The notes beneath the pieces were generated by a model. The model saw only the letters and a list, made by a program, of their open reading frames with translations, had not been told where the DNA came from and did no database searches. DNA of 64,000 bases from Chrysomallon squamiferum (taxonomy: Eukaryota; Mollusca; Gastropoda; Neomphalida; Peltospiridae). Positions 44,301 through 55,839 of the stretch are shown here, in pieces; within the stretch, counting starts at the first letter, position 1; each line of letters begins with the position of its first letter. The DNA lies in the NCBI GenBank assembly GCA_012295275.1, contig CM022668.1, positions 4,155,080 through 4,219,079 of the forward strand, in the 5' to 3' direction. The position numbers and the translations under genes were made by a program.

Positions 44301-44330
44301 CTTTAAAATGTTCTAAATTTTTATTTTTGT
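41301..44330. other. Large intergenic/intron region, mostly featureless
   Basis: AT-rich with poly(A/T) at 41595-41612, 42070-42096 and 42543-42567. 41870-42060 is locally GC-richer with gcatgcgtgc and gacacgcccac and could be a promoter. On the minus strand, 44020-43925 has an acceptor-like ttcag with two possible short continuations, neither recognisable. Nothing firmly genic. Confidence 0.5.
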
Positions 44331-44875
44331 TTTGTGCAGTTGCTCGGAACAAAATACAAATTAAATAACAAAAAAAGAAAGTAAACAATAAATGATAATA
44401 ATCACTATAAGTATTTAAAAATAGAAGAAAAAATGCAACAAATATAATTTATGATTATGCAAAACATGTCAAAAAAAAACATCTTCAGTGATGAAAATAG
44501 TGATGTCGGTGATTATGACAAAATGTTAAGCATATGTTTCTGTACTGCTGTTTATTTATAAACAGAATATAAATCATAAAGTTTTTATTGTTCAAAAAGA
44601 AGAGAAAGAATTATCACTTCGGATCCAAGTTTGTAATAGTAAAAAAGAAAAAAAAACCCACAAAACAAACATATATATATATATAAATAAAAATAAATAA
44701 AAAAATAAATAAATAACAATACAAATAAATGCAATATAATAAATATTAAACAAACAAGAACGCAAACAAATAAATAAATAATATAAGGAATAACCAACTA
44801 TCCAACTAACCAAAGAAAAAATTAAATAAATAACATAAATAATGTTAATAAAATATACACAAAGAAAATACTCAC

Positions 44876-44933
44876 CAGCTTCGGTCAACAAAAGAAATAA
44901 AAACACAGGCAGAAATATGGCATCCATCACTTT
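44876..44933 (-). CDS. Candidate signal-peptide exon of an unidentified secreted protein
   Basis: Minus strand: acceptor tttattttag, then AAAAGTG, ATG at 44923, MDAIFLPVFLFLLLTEA and a consensus donor GTGAGT at 44875, phase 1. The peptide has the short N-region, hydrophobic core and small-residue end of a secretion signal. About 350 bases upstream (minus 45360-45293) is a possible 5' UTR exon ending atatatgcag before GTAAGA. The rest of the gene would lie below 44870 and I cannot identify it. The segment is absent from the homologous block at 22905-23100, so it is either an insertion here or a loss there. Confidence 0.45.
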
Positions 44934-44989
44934 TCTAAAATAAAACAATAAAAACATATACTGGGGAGGGGAAAAAAATGAAAAGTGTG

Positions 44990-45041
44990 TTTTATTATTA
45001 CTATTATGATCATTATCATTATTATTATCATTACCGTTATC

Positions 45042-45095
<54 letters not shown>

Positions 45096-45130
45096 ATCAT
45101 GATGATGATGATCATCATCATGGTCATCAT
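44990..45130. repeat. (ATT)n / ATC trinucleotide tract
   Basis: ATT repeats then ATCATC and GATGATG. The homologous tract also occurs at 23145-23205 and (inverted) 59530-59605, between the same flanks. Confidence 0.9.
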
Positions 45131-45599
45131 CATCTAATTTTTAATAGTCCTCGTGGAACATATAGTAATGAGAAAAAACGAAAAGAAAAAAAACAGTTTA
45201 TATTTCAGTATTTTCTTTAAGAAAAAAATAAACTAAAATATTAACATTTATGTTATCATTAGCGATTAATATTAAAATTCTTACCTGCATATATCGTTTT
45301 GTAAATATCTTCGTAGCAACATTAATGGCGGAACAACACGCTGTGAAATGTTATCTTTATTGTCAAAGGAAAGAAGAAAAAGCAAACAAACATATCTGAG
45401 GTATTAAAATTTATTTAAACTTGTTCCTCGGAGGTCGATGTTTGGCGGTCGATTTTCCTGAACTGTCAAACGAGGTGATAAACGTTGATTTGGTTTTATA
45501 TGTTTTGTGCTTCTTCTTCTTCTTCTTCTTTAAAGAAAATATTGAAATTTGAACTATTTTTTTTTTTTTTTCTTCAGTGGTTTTATTTGTTCTATAAGG

Positions 45600-46140
45600 A
45601 ATTCGGGGAAAACCTTTACTTTTATTTAGAATTTTTCCTAACTAGTTTGTCTAATCAGTAACCTACAACTGATATGAGTCGCTAATAGAACAGACAACCA
45701 TCATACCCACACAAAAAACAAAAACAAAAAAAACCCATACATTTTTATTTTTATTTTCGTTAATGATCCGTATTCAGTACAAATAAACCCGTTAGCTAAC
45801 AGTACCATCACCAGTTACTCGCCACGAACTGCGCATGCTTTCGCTAAGCTACGGTGCTGTTCGATTGTTGCAAACCGGTTTTTATTTCTCACAATCTGAA
45901 ACGTACATTTTCAAGTGACAGCGTCATTCTGTATGTTTTCTGGTTTTAGCCCAGACAATCATCAGCAACCGGTTTTGGCTGCCAGGTATCTTGACATTAC
46001 AAACGAACACGGATTTAAGCAATGGAAAATCCCTTTTTGGAAAGTCGTGGAAGGGACTGTGCTGATCAAATTATAAATATAATTCCACTGAAGGATAGAA
46101 TATTTAAGCTTGTACTGGCTGTGGACTGGTAGGTAAACGC
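45600..46140 (+). promoter_or_regulatory. Conserved upstream region with candidate 5' UTR exon, copy 3
   Basis: Near-identical to 23620-24160, including TGCGCATGC at 45831 and gctgtggactgg followed by TAGGTAAAC. It precedes the four linker exons at 46745-49366, with no DED exon between. Confidence 0.45.
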
Positions 46141-46744
46141 GTAACGTAGTTTAAAAGAATCAATTATTGTCTAAAAAGAATCAGTTATTGTGTTAAAACA
46201 ACGTGTTAATGTTATTAACATTGTGACAGTGTTAGGTTGTTTTGATTTTAATGAGTCGGTCATGGAACAAATACGAAACGAAATGAAATTGTTATTTCCG
46301 ACGTTTTTAAAACTTTAACTTAAACGTTAAACTATCTCAGCAGTCATTGAGTTTGAACTTAAGTTTTCTCTTTTGATTATTCATAAATAACATACGTACT
46401 TCATTAATAGTTACTTTTCCCAAAACATATTTTTAAATATAATTAATTATTCATTAGTTGCTTTTTATTGGTCGGTTTTAACAAGTACCTTCCCATATCT
46501 GTAAGGAATATTTGATTATTGATGGTAATAACAAGAACAACAACAACAAAAAATAGTCCAGTACTCGATAAACAAAATTTAGTCCGTAAATTACCAAGGT
46601 TTGGTATATGGTTGGATAAAAATTGTAATGAAAATTAATGACTGCTGTCTGTTTAGTTCATATGCTGATATTGTCAAATATTTCCTCCAGTCACTCACTA
46701 GGAAGGAAAAATATACTAAATGGTACACTGATGTTTGTTTACAG

Positions 46745-46918
46745 ATGTGGATCTGTCAACTGTGATGGAAACTGCTCATCAATGTGAACAACAAATACAC
46801 ATGCCAAATCAAAATATGGAAGTAGAGAATCCCAGTCAGCCAACAGAGCCTGGTAGGACAACAGCAAGGGTTGCACCACAGAATCCTCAACCAACACAAA
46901 GTCTTCCTTCAGAACCAG
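46745..46918 (+). CDS. Linker exon copy 1 of a DED-caspase-type gene
   Basis: 174-nt phase-1 exon with good acceptor (tgtttacag) and donor (GTAAAT): DVDLSTVMETAHQCEQQIHM, then TEPGRTTARVAP and TQSLPSEPG. Its end matches the proline-rich tail of the DED exon in E1 (TQSPTSEPG) and G (TQSPLSEPG), but no DED is attached. It is in frame and length-conserved in copies 3 and 4. Confidence 0.6.
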
Positions 46919-47477
46919 GTAAATAAAAAACCAAAATACCCAAAACCTTCTTAAATGACCCGACAATCAGAGAACTGATAACTTAATTTGTATTCTAACT
47001 TTATCTTGAAAATAAATTAATGTAGAAACTTTCCTGAAAACGATCAGATAACATCAATGTTTCTGTAATTTATTCTCAAGGATTTCCATTTTGTAACTTA
47101 TCATTTTACTTCTATCAATTATTTCAACTTTTCTATTATTTATTATGCCTTCAACAATTTCAACATTACTAATAAATAAAAAAGGGAAATGACAGCAGCT
47201 ATTACTCAGACTAATTATTTTTAATCAAATTCTATATTAGGAAGTAACTTGATTATTTATGGTAATAACAATAACAACAAACAGAAGAGTATTTGATAAA
47301 CAAAATTAATTTAGTCAGTAAACTGGCAATATTTGGTGTATGGTTGGATATAAATTATTATGAAAATTAGTGAATGCTGTCTATTTATTTCATATGCTGA
47401 TATTGTCAGATATTCTCTCCAGTCACTCACTAGGAAACAAAAATATACTAAATGGTAACACTGATGTTTGTTTACAG

Positions 47478-47653
47478 ATGTGGATCTGTCAACTGTGATT
47501 GAAACTGCTCATCAGTGTGAACAACAAGTACACATGCCAAAAAAAAAAAGATGAAAGTAGACTATCCCAGTCAGCCAACAGAGCCTGGTAGGACAACAGC
47601 AAAGGTTGCACCACAGAATCTTCAACCAACACAAAGTCCTCCTTCAGAACCAG
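47478..47653 (+). pseudogene. Linker exon copy 2, frameshifted
   Basis: 176 nt instead of 174. The NQN codons have become a run of A (ccaaaaaaaaaaagatg), shifting the frame. Splice sites intact. Poly(A) growth by slippage or an assembly error could explain it. Confidence 0.7.
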
Positions 47654-48439
47654 GTAAACAAAAAACCCAAATCCCCAAAACCTTTTTAAATGACGCAATA
47701 ATCAGAGAACTGATACCTTAATTTGTATTCTGAATTTTTATTTTGGACAAAAAAAAAAAAAAGAAGAAAAGTAATGTTATAATATTCCTGTAAATGATCA
47801 CATTACATTAGTGTTTCTATAATTTATTCTCAAGGAGTTCCATCTTTTAACCGATCCAGGTAAATAAAAATCCGAAACCCCTAAAACCTTCTTAAATGAC
47901 CCAAGTATCATAAATCTAATAACTTAATTTGTATTGTAAATATTTATTTTCACAAAAAAGAGTAACAAAAAAGAAAAAAGCAGTAAAATAATATTCCTCT
48001 AAATGATTAGATTATATTAGTGTTTCTATAATTTATTCTCAAGGATTTCCATATTTTAACTAATCTTATTCGTTTTATCAATTGTTTCAACTTTTCTATT
48101 ATTTATTATGCCTTCAACAATTTCAACATTACTAATAAATAAAAAGGAAAATGACAGCAGCTATTACTCAGGCTAATTATTTTTAATCAAATACTATATT
48201 AGGAAGTAACTTTATTATTTATGGTAATAAGAATAACAACAAACAGAAGAGCATTTGATAAACAAAATTAATTTAGTCAGTAAACTGGCAATATTTGCTG
48301 TATGGTTGGATATAAATTATTATGAAAATTAGTGAATACTGTCTATTTATTTCATATGCTGATATTGTCAGATATTTTCTTCAGTCACTCACTATGAAAC
48401 AAAAATATACTAAATGGTAACACTGATGTTTGTTTACAG

Positions 48440-48613
48440 ATGTGGATCTGTCAACTGTGATTGAAACTGCTCATCAGTGTGAACAACAAGTACACATGCC
48501 AAATCAAAATATGGAAGTAGACTATCCCAGTCAGCCAACAGAGCCTGGTAGGACAACAGCAAGGGTTGCACCACAGAATTCTCAACCAACACAAAGTCTT
48601 CCTTCAGAACCAG
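48440..48613 (+). CDS. Linker exon copy 3
   Basis: 174 nt, phase 1, intact: STVIETAHQCEQQVHMPNQN, then TEPGRTTARVAPQ. Flanking introns duplicate those of the other copies. Confidence 0.6.
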
Positions 48614-49192
48614 GTAAATAAAAAACCCAAACCCCCAAAACCTTCTTAAATGTCAGAGAACTGATACCTTAATTTGTATTGTAAATTTTTATTTTGGAAA
48701 AAGAAAAAAAAAAAAAAAAGAAAGAAACGAAAAGCAATGTAATAATATTCCTGTAAATGATCAGATTACATTAGCGTTTCTACAATTTATTCTCAAGGAT
48801 TTCCTTCTTTTAATCTATCTTATTAGTTCTATCAATTGTTTCAACTTTTCTGTTATTTATTATGCCTTCAACAATTTCAACATTACTAATAAATAAAAAG
48901 GGAAATGGCAGCAGCTATTACTCAGGCTAATTATGTGTAATCAAATACTATATTAGGAAGTAACTTGATTATTTATCGTAATAAGAAAAGCAACAAACGG
49001 ACCTGTATTTGATAAAGAAAATTAATTTAGCCAATAAACTACCCAGATTTGGTGTATGGATGGATATAAATTATAATAAAAATTAGTGATTGCTGACTAT
49101 TTAGTTCATATGATGATACTGTCAGATATTTTCCCCAATCACTCACTAGGAAAGAAAAATATACTAAATGGTAATATGATGGTTGTTTACAG

Positions 49193-49366
49193 ATGTGGAT
49201 CTGTCAACTGTGATTGAAACTGCTCATCAATGTGAACAACAAGTACACATGCCAAATCAAAATACTGGAGTAGAGAATCCCAGTCAGCCAACAGAGCCTG
49301 GTAGGACAACAGTAAGGGTTGTACCACAGAATCCTCAACCAACACAAAGTCTTCCTTCAGAACCAG
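49193..49366 (+). CDS. Linker exon copy 4
   Basis: 174 nt, phase 1, intact: STVIETAHQCEQQVHMPNQN, then TEPGRTTVRVVPQ. Further copies may be lost in the N gap that starts at 49564, because the flanking intron copy runs into it. Confidence 0.6.
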
Positions 49367-49563
49367 GTAAATAAAAAACCCAAATCCCCAAAACCTTTTT
49401 AAATGACGCAATAATCAGAGAACTGATACCTTAATTTGTATTCTGAATTTTTATTTTGGACAAAGAAAAAAAAAAGAAGAAAAGTAATGTTATAATATTC
49501 CTGTAAATGATCACATTACATTAGTGTTTCTATAATTCTCAAGAGTTCCAATCTTTAACTAAT

Positions 49564-49763
49564 NNNNNNNNNNNNNNNNNNNNNNNNNNNNNNNNNNNNN
49601 NNNNNNNNNNNNNNNNNNNNNNNNNNNNNNNNNNNNNNNNNNNNNNNNNNNNNNNNNNNNNNNNNNNNNNNNNNNNNNNNNNNNNNNNNNNNNNNNNNNN
49701 NNNNNNNNNNNNNNNNNNNNNNNNNNNNNNNNNNNNNNNNNNNNNNNNNNNNNNNNNNNNNNN
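49564..49763. other. Assembly gap, 200 N
   Basis: Run of 200 N directly after the fourth linker unit. Probably a collapsed or unresolved tandem array. Confidence 0.99.
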
Positions 49764-51045
49764 AACTAGATGCTATTTTCAATCAAAACAACTTCTTATA
49801 TTTCTTTAAGCAAATTAACAAATTTATCCCATTATATTTTCAAAATCAGTTATTATTATTCTATAGCTTCCTTAACAAACAAACAAAGCAATTGCTTGCA
49901 AATGTACGTCAATACACACAGCTCACTGTTGTATCACAGATAAGCAGGATGTGCCAGATTTTTTCAATAATTTATCTTCAAATAATGTTGGGTTAATTGT
50001 GGAAAACATTTCGAAATAAACAAACTTTAAAATAAAAAACAATTCTACAAATGAAAAAATGTCTTTCACTTGGACAAATAAGAAATAAATCATTATTACA
50101 TCAACACACAGTCAATTGATACTACCCAGACGTGTAGTATGTTTTTCAGTAATTTATCCTGAAATAACAGTGACTAGTCTGAGTGGTATTACTACCTAAA
50201 ATTTGGCAGAGTTGACAAATAATACAAAACCAATTCAGACCAGTTGGTTACTTGATCTTTCTAAATACTCTTTCTCATTATTAAAATACATTAACCTTGT
50301 ATTATAAAAGTAAGTTCGTACCACATAATAACGCTATAAAAATTTAACAGTAATAGATTTAGCTATCTTAAATCATTCAATATGTATGTTGCGTATACTA
50401 AACATTAAAACTTATTTACCACTGTCTGCATTTTCCTTTGTCTTGTGCAGACAAAGACTCTCAAAAAGGGCACTGATCAAAGAGATTTTGTTCAAAACTC
50501 GTGCCACTACTTACATACCCATCACTCGGGTGTTCAATCTACAACTCTGCAGATAGCCTTTCTGAATTTACTTTTTAGCTTTTACTGCCAATTTTGAATT
50601 TGTTAAATCCCAGAGTTTCTTAGTTTATTAAATAACGGAACTTCTTCTAAATAGCCCATATACGACTGCATACGCTCTGCTATTTATTTATTTTTGTATT
50701 TAACCCCATTTTCTGACATTAGGAAACAAAATTACAACTGAAAACAAGTGTGGTAAAAGAGGCACTAATGAGGTTCTTTCACACATGGCACCAAACTAAA
50801 TGTTTCTTTCATTCAAGCATATAGAACTTACTTAATTTTAAGGTTTTGGGGTTATTTTTTGTTATTATGATTATTATTATTATTACTTCAGTTCATACCA
50901 CTCATTGATGTTAGCACAGATAGATAGGAAGTGTGAGAGTTTTTTCAATAATTTACCTGCAATAATATATGGTTAATTCTGGGAAACATCACTTGCAAAT
51001 AAACAAAACTTGAAATAAAAGATAAAACTAATGAAAAAATGTCCT
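49764..51045. other. Intergenic between linker-exon array and gene G 3' end
   Basis: AT-rich, no exon seen. Two partly similar segments (49960-50100 and 50960-51050: caataatttat, ttaatt.tgg.aaacat, gaaaaaatgt) look like duplicated 3' flanks of the caspase genes in minus orientation, for example with cagaataaa-type sequence. Confidence 0.6.
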
Positions 51046-51349
51046 TCACTTGAATATCAGCTTCTTCCTCAATGTGCTGAACAGTGCTGGTGACTGCTTC
51101 ATCATTCTGACATTTCTTTTACATACTTTGTTATTTACTAACAGCAGCAAATCGTGGATGTCCTCTCTGAAATATATATTCAGTTTAAAATAACTATACA
51201 AATGAAAAGTTCTGCTTCTCTTGAATATCAACTTCTTCCTCAGTGTGTACAATGGTGCTGGGGACTGCTTGTATGTACCATCATTCATCGTGGCGTTTCC
51301 TTTACATACTTCATTATTTACTAACAAGAGCAAACTGAGGATGTCCTCT
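51046..51349 (-). CDS. Two downstream copies of the caspase last exon, fused by stop loss
   Basis: Minus strand. Copy 2 starts at 51349 after ttttcag (REDILSLLLLVNNEVCKGN, ending TLRKKLIFK), but its stop codon TGA is AGA, so the frame runs on through what was the intron (RSRTFHLYSYFKLNIYF) into copy 3 (51166-51046), which ends STLRKKLIFK and stops. Both acceptors look usable. These could act as alternative 3' ends for gene G, lengthening the small-subunit tail by about 55 residues, or be silent duplicates. Confidence 0.55.
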
Positions 51350-51382
51350 CTGAAAAATAAATACAGTTTAAAAAGTTCTGCT

Positions 51383-54300
51383 TCACTTGAATATCAGCTT
51401 CTTCCTCAGTGTGTACAATGGTGCTGGGGACTGCTTGTATGTACCATAATTCATCGTGGCGTTCCGTTTGCATACTTCATTATTTACTAACAAGAGCAAA
51501 CTGAGGATGTCCTCTCTGAAAAATATATGATGTAAATAAATTTTAAAAAGTAATAAATAGTAATATTCGTGTAACATATACATACGGTTAAGAAAACAAA
51601 AATTAAATATATATATGTATAAAACAGATCTGTATGTAAGTCCCAGCTGTATTATGTTTTTATTACTTTCTTAAAAGATCAGAAAGGAGAACCGAAATGA
51701 TTTCTTGTACATTTTAGTTAACATGATAATGTAGGAACATTCCTTCACAGGTTCCAACTAAAATACAGTCATATGTAAAAGATGTTTCTAACATATGTAC
51801 ATTATATATATTACATATCGTGTGCATGAATTCTACTAAATTTCGTGATTTACTGATTGACAGTTTTTATTATAGTAATCAATTTGCCCTGCCTAGAAAA
51901 ATCATCATCCAGCTAACAGTATTAGTTAACAACATGTGACATCACAAAACACTTAGACAAAGTCACAGCAAACAGTGGTACCCAAACTTCTTAAACCAGT
52001 GTTTTTCTATTTTTATTTTAATAATGCAACAGTTGTATATATCTAAACATAAATAGTACTAAAAGGTGTTTGACCTCCAATCTATTTCCAAACAGGCAGT
52101 CAATATTGTGAACATAAAAGCAATCTGTAAACTGCATATCTTTATCTCCTGAACAGGTAGATGATCCTCTTTTTTATACTGATAAAATAATCCTCAAGAC
52201 AACATTTCAGTGATGTCACAAGACTGAGACTAACTCAATAGTTCAAAAAAAATATTTGTATATTTTCAAAATTTCATCATCATCGGTCAGCTGTTGTGTT
52301 CTGCTTCTAACTTGATCAGTGATATCTACGACTTTTGTTTCATCATATACAGGTGAGTTGGTTTTTGGTCATGTTTCTGCATTATATGTCATTTCTGCAA
52401 GAATACATTAGTTGTAATCTTCAAGCTGATTCTTAAGTTTCCCCTTAAGATTTTATACAGTTATAAAATTCATTTACTTACTTTTTAGCATATTTATTTA
52501 AAATTTCTGTCAGTTTTGTGATGTACCAGGATCCAGTTGATGTTGATCTGTAAGACACAAAACCTGGTACTGTGGCATATCCTAACAGAAAATCTGCTTC
52601 ATTTGGGATTGTTTCTTCCTGCTGAACATCCTTTTCAATATCACTGTCTATCTGTGTATCATATCCTGTAAATAGATGTATTAGAAATTAAGTTCTGATA
52701 TTTTAAAAATATTAATCCTAATTACATACAAACTCATACCAAAATCCATACAGATATTTGTAACTATACATGAAGTATTTTAGAACAAATAAACACAAAA
52801 ATGTTATCATTTGTGGACAATGTTAGTATAAATTTGTAGCAAATTCTTAAACCCCAAAATGTCTTTCTCATGTATTAAACAATGACATGGCAATTTTCAC
52901 AGATTTAGGCCACTCAGTATAATATGTATCTGACTAAATACAACAGAAAATCATATATGTAGTTTTGAGAAATTATTTTTAACAGCTGCCATACATACCT
53001 TTTTGTTCTTCTTCACCCTGACAAGCCTGCATGAAAAACAACTTTGGTTTCCCACTCAGTGTTGGACACGACTCAGGTCTAAATGGTCCAGTCAAGTCTC
53101 TGATCCGTACAGGCAAACCGTTACATCCGTATATCACACCTTTGTCTCCGTGTGACAAAATACAACACACAACACAGTCATAGTCACTGTGATCAGACAA
53201 AGCCAGGTCCTTTACAGCCTCAACCATGTCAGTGTCAGTCAAATTTGTTTTTTCTTCGACGATAAATTGAAGATTACTGAAAGTTTTTCTCAGTTGTCCT
53301 AGAAAGGAAACATTATACATCTTTTTAAACTAAGTATGATAACTGATGTGTGTATGTGTGTGTTCAAACATAAATATCAAATATTTTTTTTAAAAGGTTT
53401 CTTTCAGCGTAACTAGAAATAAAATTTGTATGAAATATTGATGTGTGTGTGTGTGTATGTTGGTATGAAAAAAAAAAAAAAAATGTTTTAATAGATGGTG
53501 TTTGAGCATTGATTTCCTTCCTTTATACATATTCTGAAAGGTGAAAAAATGGGACATAATTAATTATGGAAATGAATAAATCTCTATATAAATATCTAAA
53601 TATTGTATGGATTTCATTTCAAAAACACTATGTATAAGAGAGAGAGAAAGATACTTGCCATATGTAAATGAAACTTCATTACCATTATTATTACTTTTAT
53701 TACAATTACTATCTTATAATTATTTGATTAATTTGATTACCAATATTATTATTACTGTTATTGTTATTGATGCTGTTATTTTTATTATTACTATTGTTGT
53801 TGTTGTTGTTACTGCTATTCTCTTTCAAAGTAAAAGTTACCTGCATCTACATCAGTTCCCTCTCTTTCTTCCAACATTTTAGCTCCTGGCTTCACTGAAT
53901 CCTTCTTAAAATCTCTATTGTTGATTATTAAACATATTCCTAGAATAAAACAGAAGAAAAAAACATACATTTAATGGAAATATAAAGTATAAATATAAGG
54001 CAGGTAGACGGAGAGAAGCAGAGAGACAGAATGAGTGATATGTACTTGGAGAACCCAGTCTGTCTGTGTTTAAGAATCACTCATCAGAATACATTAGGTG
54101 GAATAAGAGCAGGGATTCATGACTTATACACTGGGGAATTCAAATCTACATTTTGTTGTTTGCTCATTCATTCATCATTATTATCTTATTATTATTATAT
54201 TTGTTTATTTATTAACTTTTCCTAATTATTCGTAATTTCAATCCTTTTTCATATTTTTTTTTTCATTTTAACTCTTTTTTTCAGAGAGTGAAATAGTTAA

Positions 54301-55781
54301 ACATAAACAGCACCAAACAAATCACAAAGGCATAAAAACATGAATGAATATGTATGTTTGACATATACCTCTCACCTATATTGTTTGTACCAAATCTATT
54401 ACTGTTATTAAAGACGCCTCTTCCTGCTGATCCCAAATTAGTAAAATATTTATTTGAAAATATACCTCGAGGATTAGCATCCATTTTGTAGTAGGGGACA
54501 GGATCCTGGTCTACATCAGTTCTTTCTAACTGCTGTACGACGTTTGGATTCTGATTTGCTGGTGATTTTTAATAAATAATTGAAAAATTAAAAATTAAAA
54601 ATTAATAAATAAGTAACACAACTCAAAGTAAGTTCTGCTATAAAATTAAAATATATGCAGTTTAATCTGATTTCTTTATTTGTTTTGCGATGTCACTTAT
54701 TTGCTAATAATAACATAAAATGATAAAATAACAAAGACTAGAACCATGCAGGTGAATAATTTCTTGCTGTTCTTTCAAAAAATAGAAATAAAATACAAGA
54801 TGGTACCAGATCTAAGGTCACTTGATTTCTTCAAGCCATATGGAAAAAGTACCAGAAATAAATTACCTTTATTATTAAATTCAAGCGTTGTTGACTAGCA
54901 ATATTACATGTCAATATTATGGTCAGATTAAATTTATGTTAAATGTTTAAGTTTACTTGACCTGTGGTAATACAAAGTTTCTCGTATGTTGTAATTAGAA
55001 AAGTTTGGCCTCCAAAAACAAATAATACAAGCAATTGGAAGTAAACAGATTTATACTTTCTATTTAAATAGCAACAAAATCTCAAATATGTTCTTCTTCT
55101 GTACTTCATTGTTAGAAAAACAAATTTCTCTAAAAGCAATGAAAAATCTATAAAATGTATAATTACCTATTCTGTTAGCTTCAGGTGACCTTTGTTCTCT
55201 TATGCTGATCTCAGGGTCTGAAACATATTTTCATAAAAAATAAAAACAGCAGATGGAACTTTCGACATAAATAAAAATCACACACACACACACACACAAA
55301 CACTCACACAAATGCAAACAAATAGTTTAAATACATTTTGTATACATATTTATATATTACTGATTTTATCAGTTTACTGGTGATAAATGTTTGCTAATAA
55401 CATAGTATTTGAATAAAAGTAATTAGACTGATAAAACAATTAACTGGATGTAAACACATTTATACTGACTGTTTAAAAAGTAACAAAGTCTCAAATGTCT
55501 TCTTATTCTGATCTTTATTAGAAAAAAATGTTGTCCAAAACCAATTTAAAGTTAATGAAATGAATATTTACCTGTTGTGGTAGCTTCATCTGCTCCTGGT
55601 TTTCTATTGCTGATCTCAGGATCTGAAACCAAAATATTTTCATAAAAAATAAAAACAGCAGATGGAATTTTGGTAATGACTCTCTGAAAAAAGAGTCAAA
55701 ATGAAATAAAATATATGAAAAAGTATTGAAATTACGAATAATTAAGAAAAGTTAAAAAATAAATATAATAATAATAATAAC

Positions 55782-55839
<58 letters not shown>

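Noticed and set aside
46739-49411. Minus-strand frames of 69-75 codons over each linker exon
   Set aside because: Antisense shadows of the linker exons; no splice or start signals.
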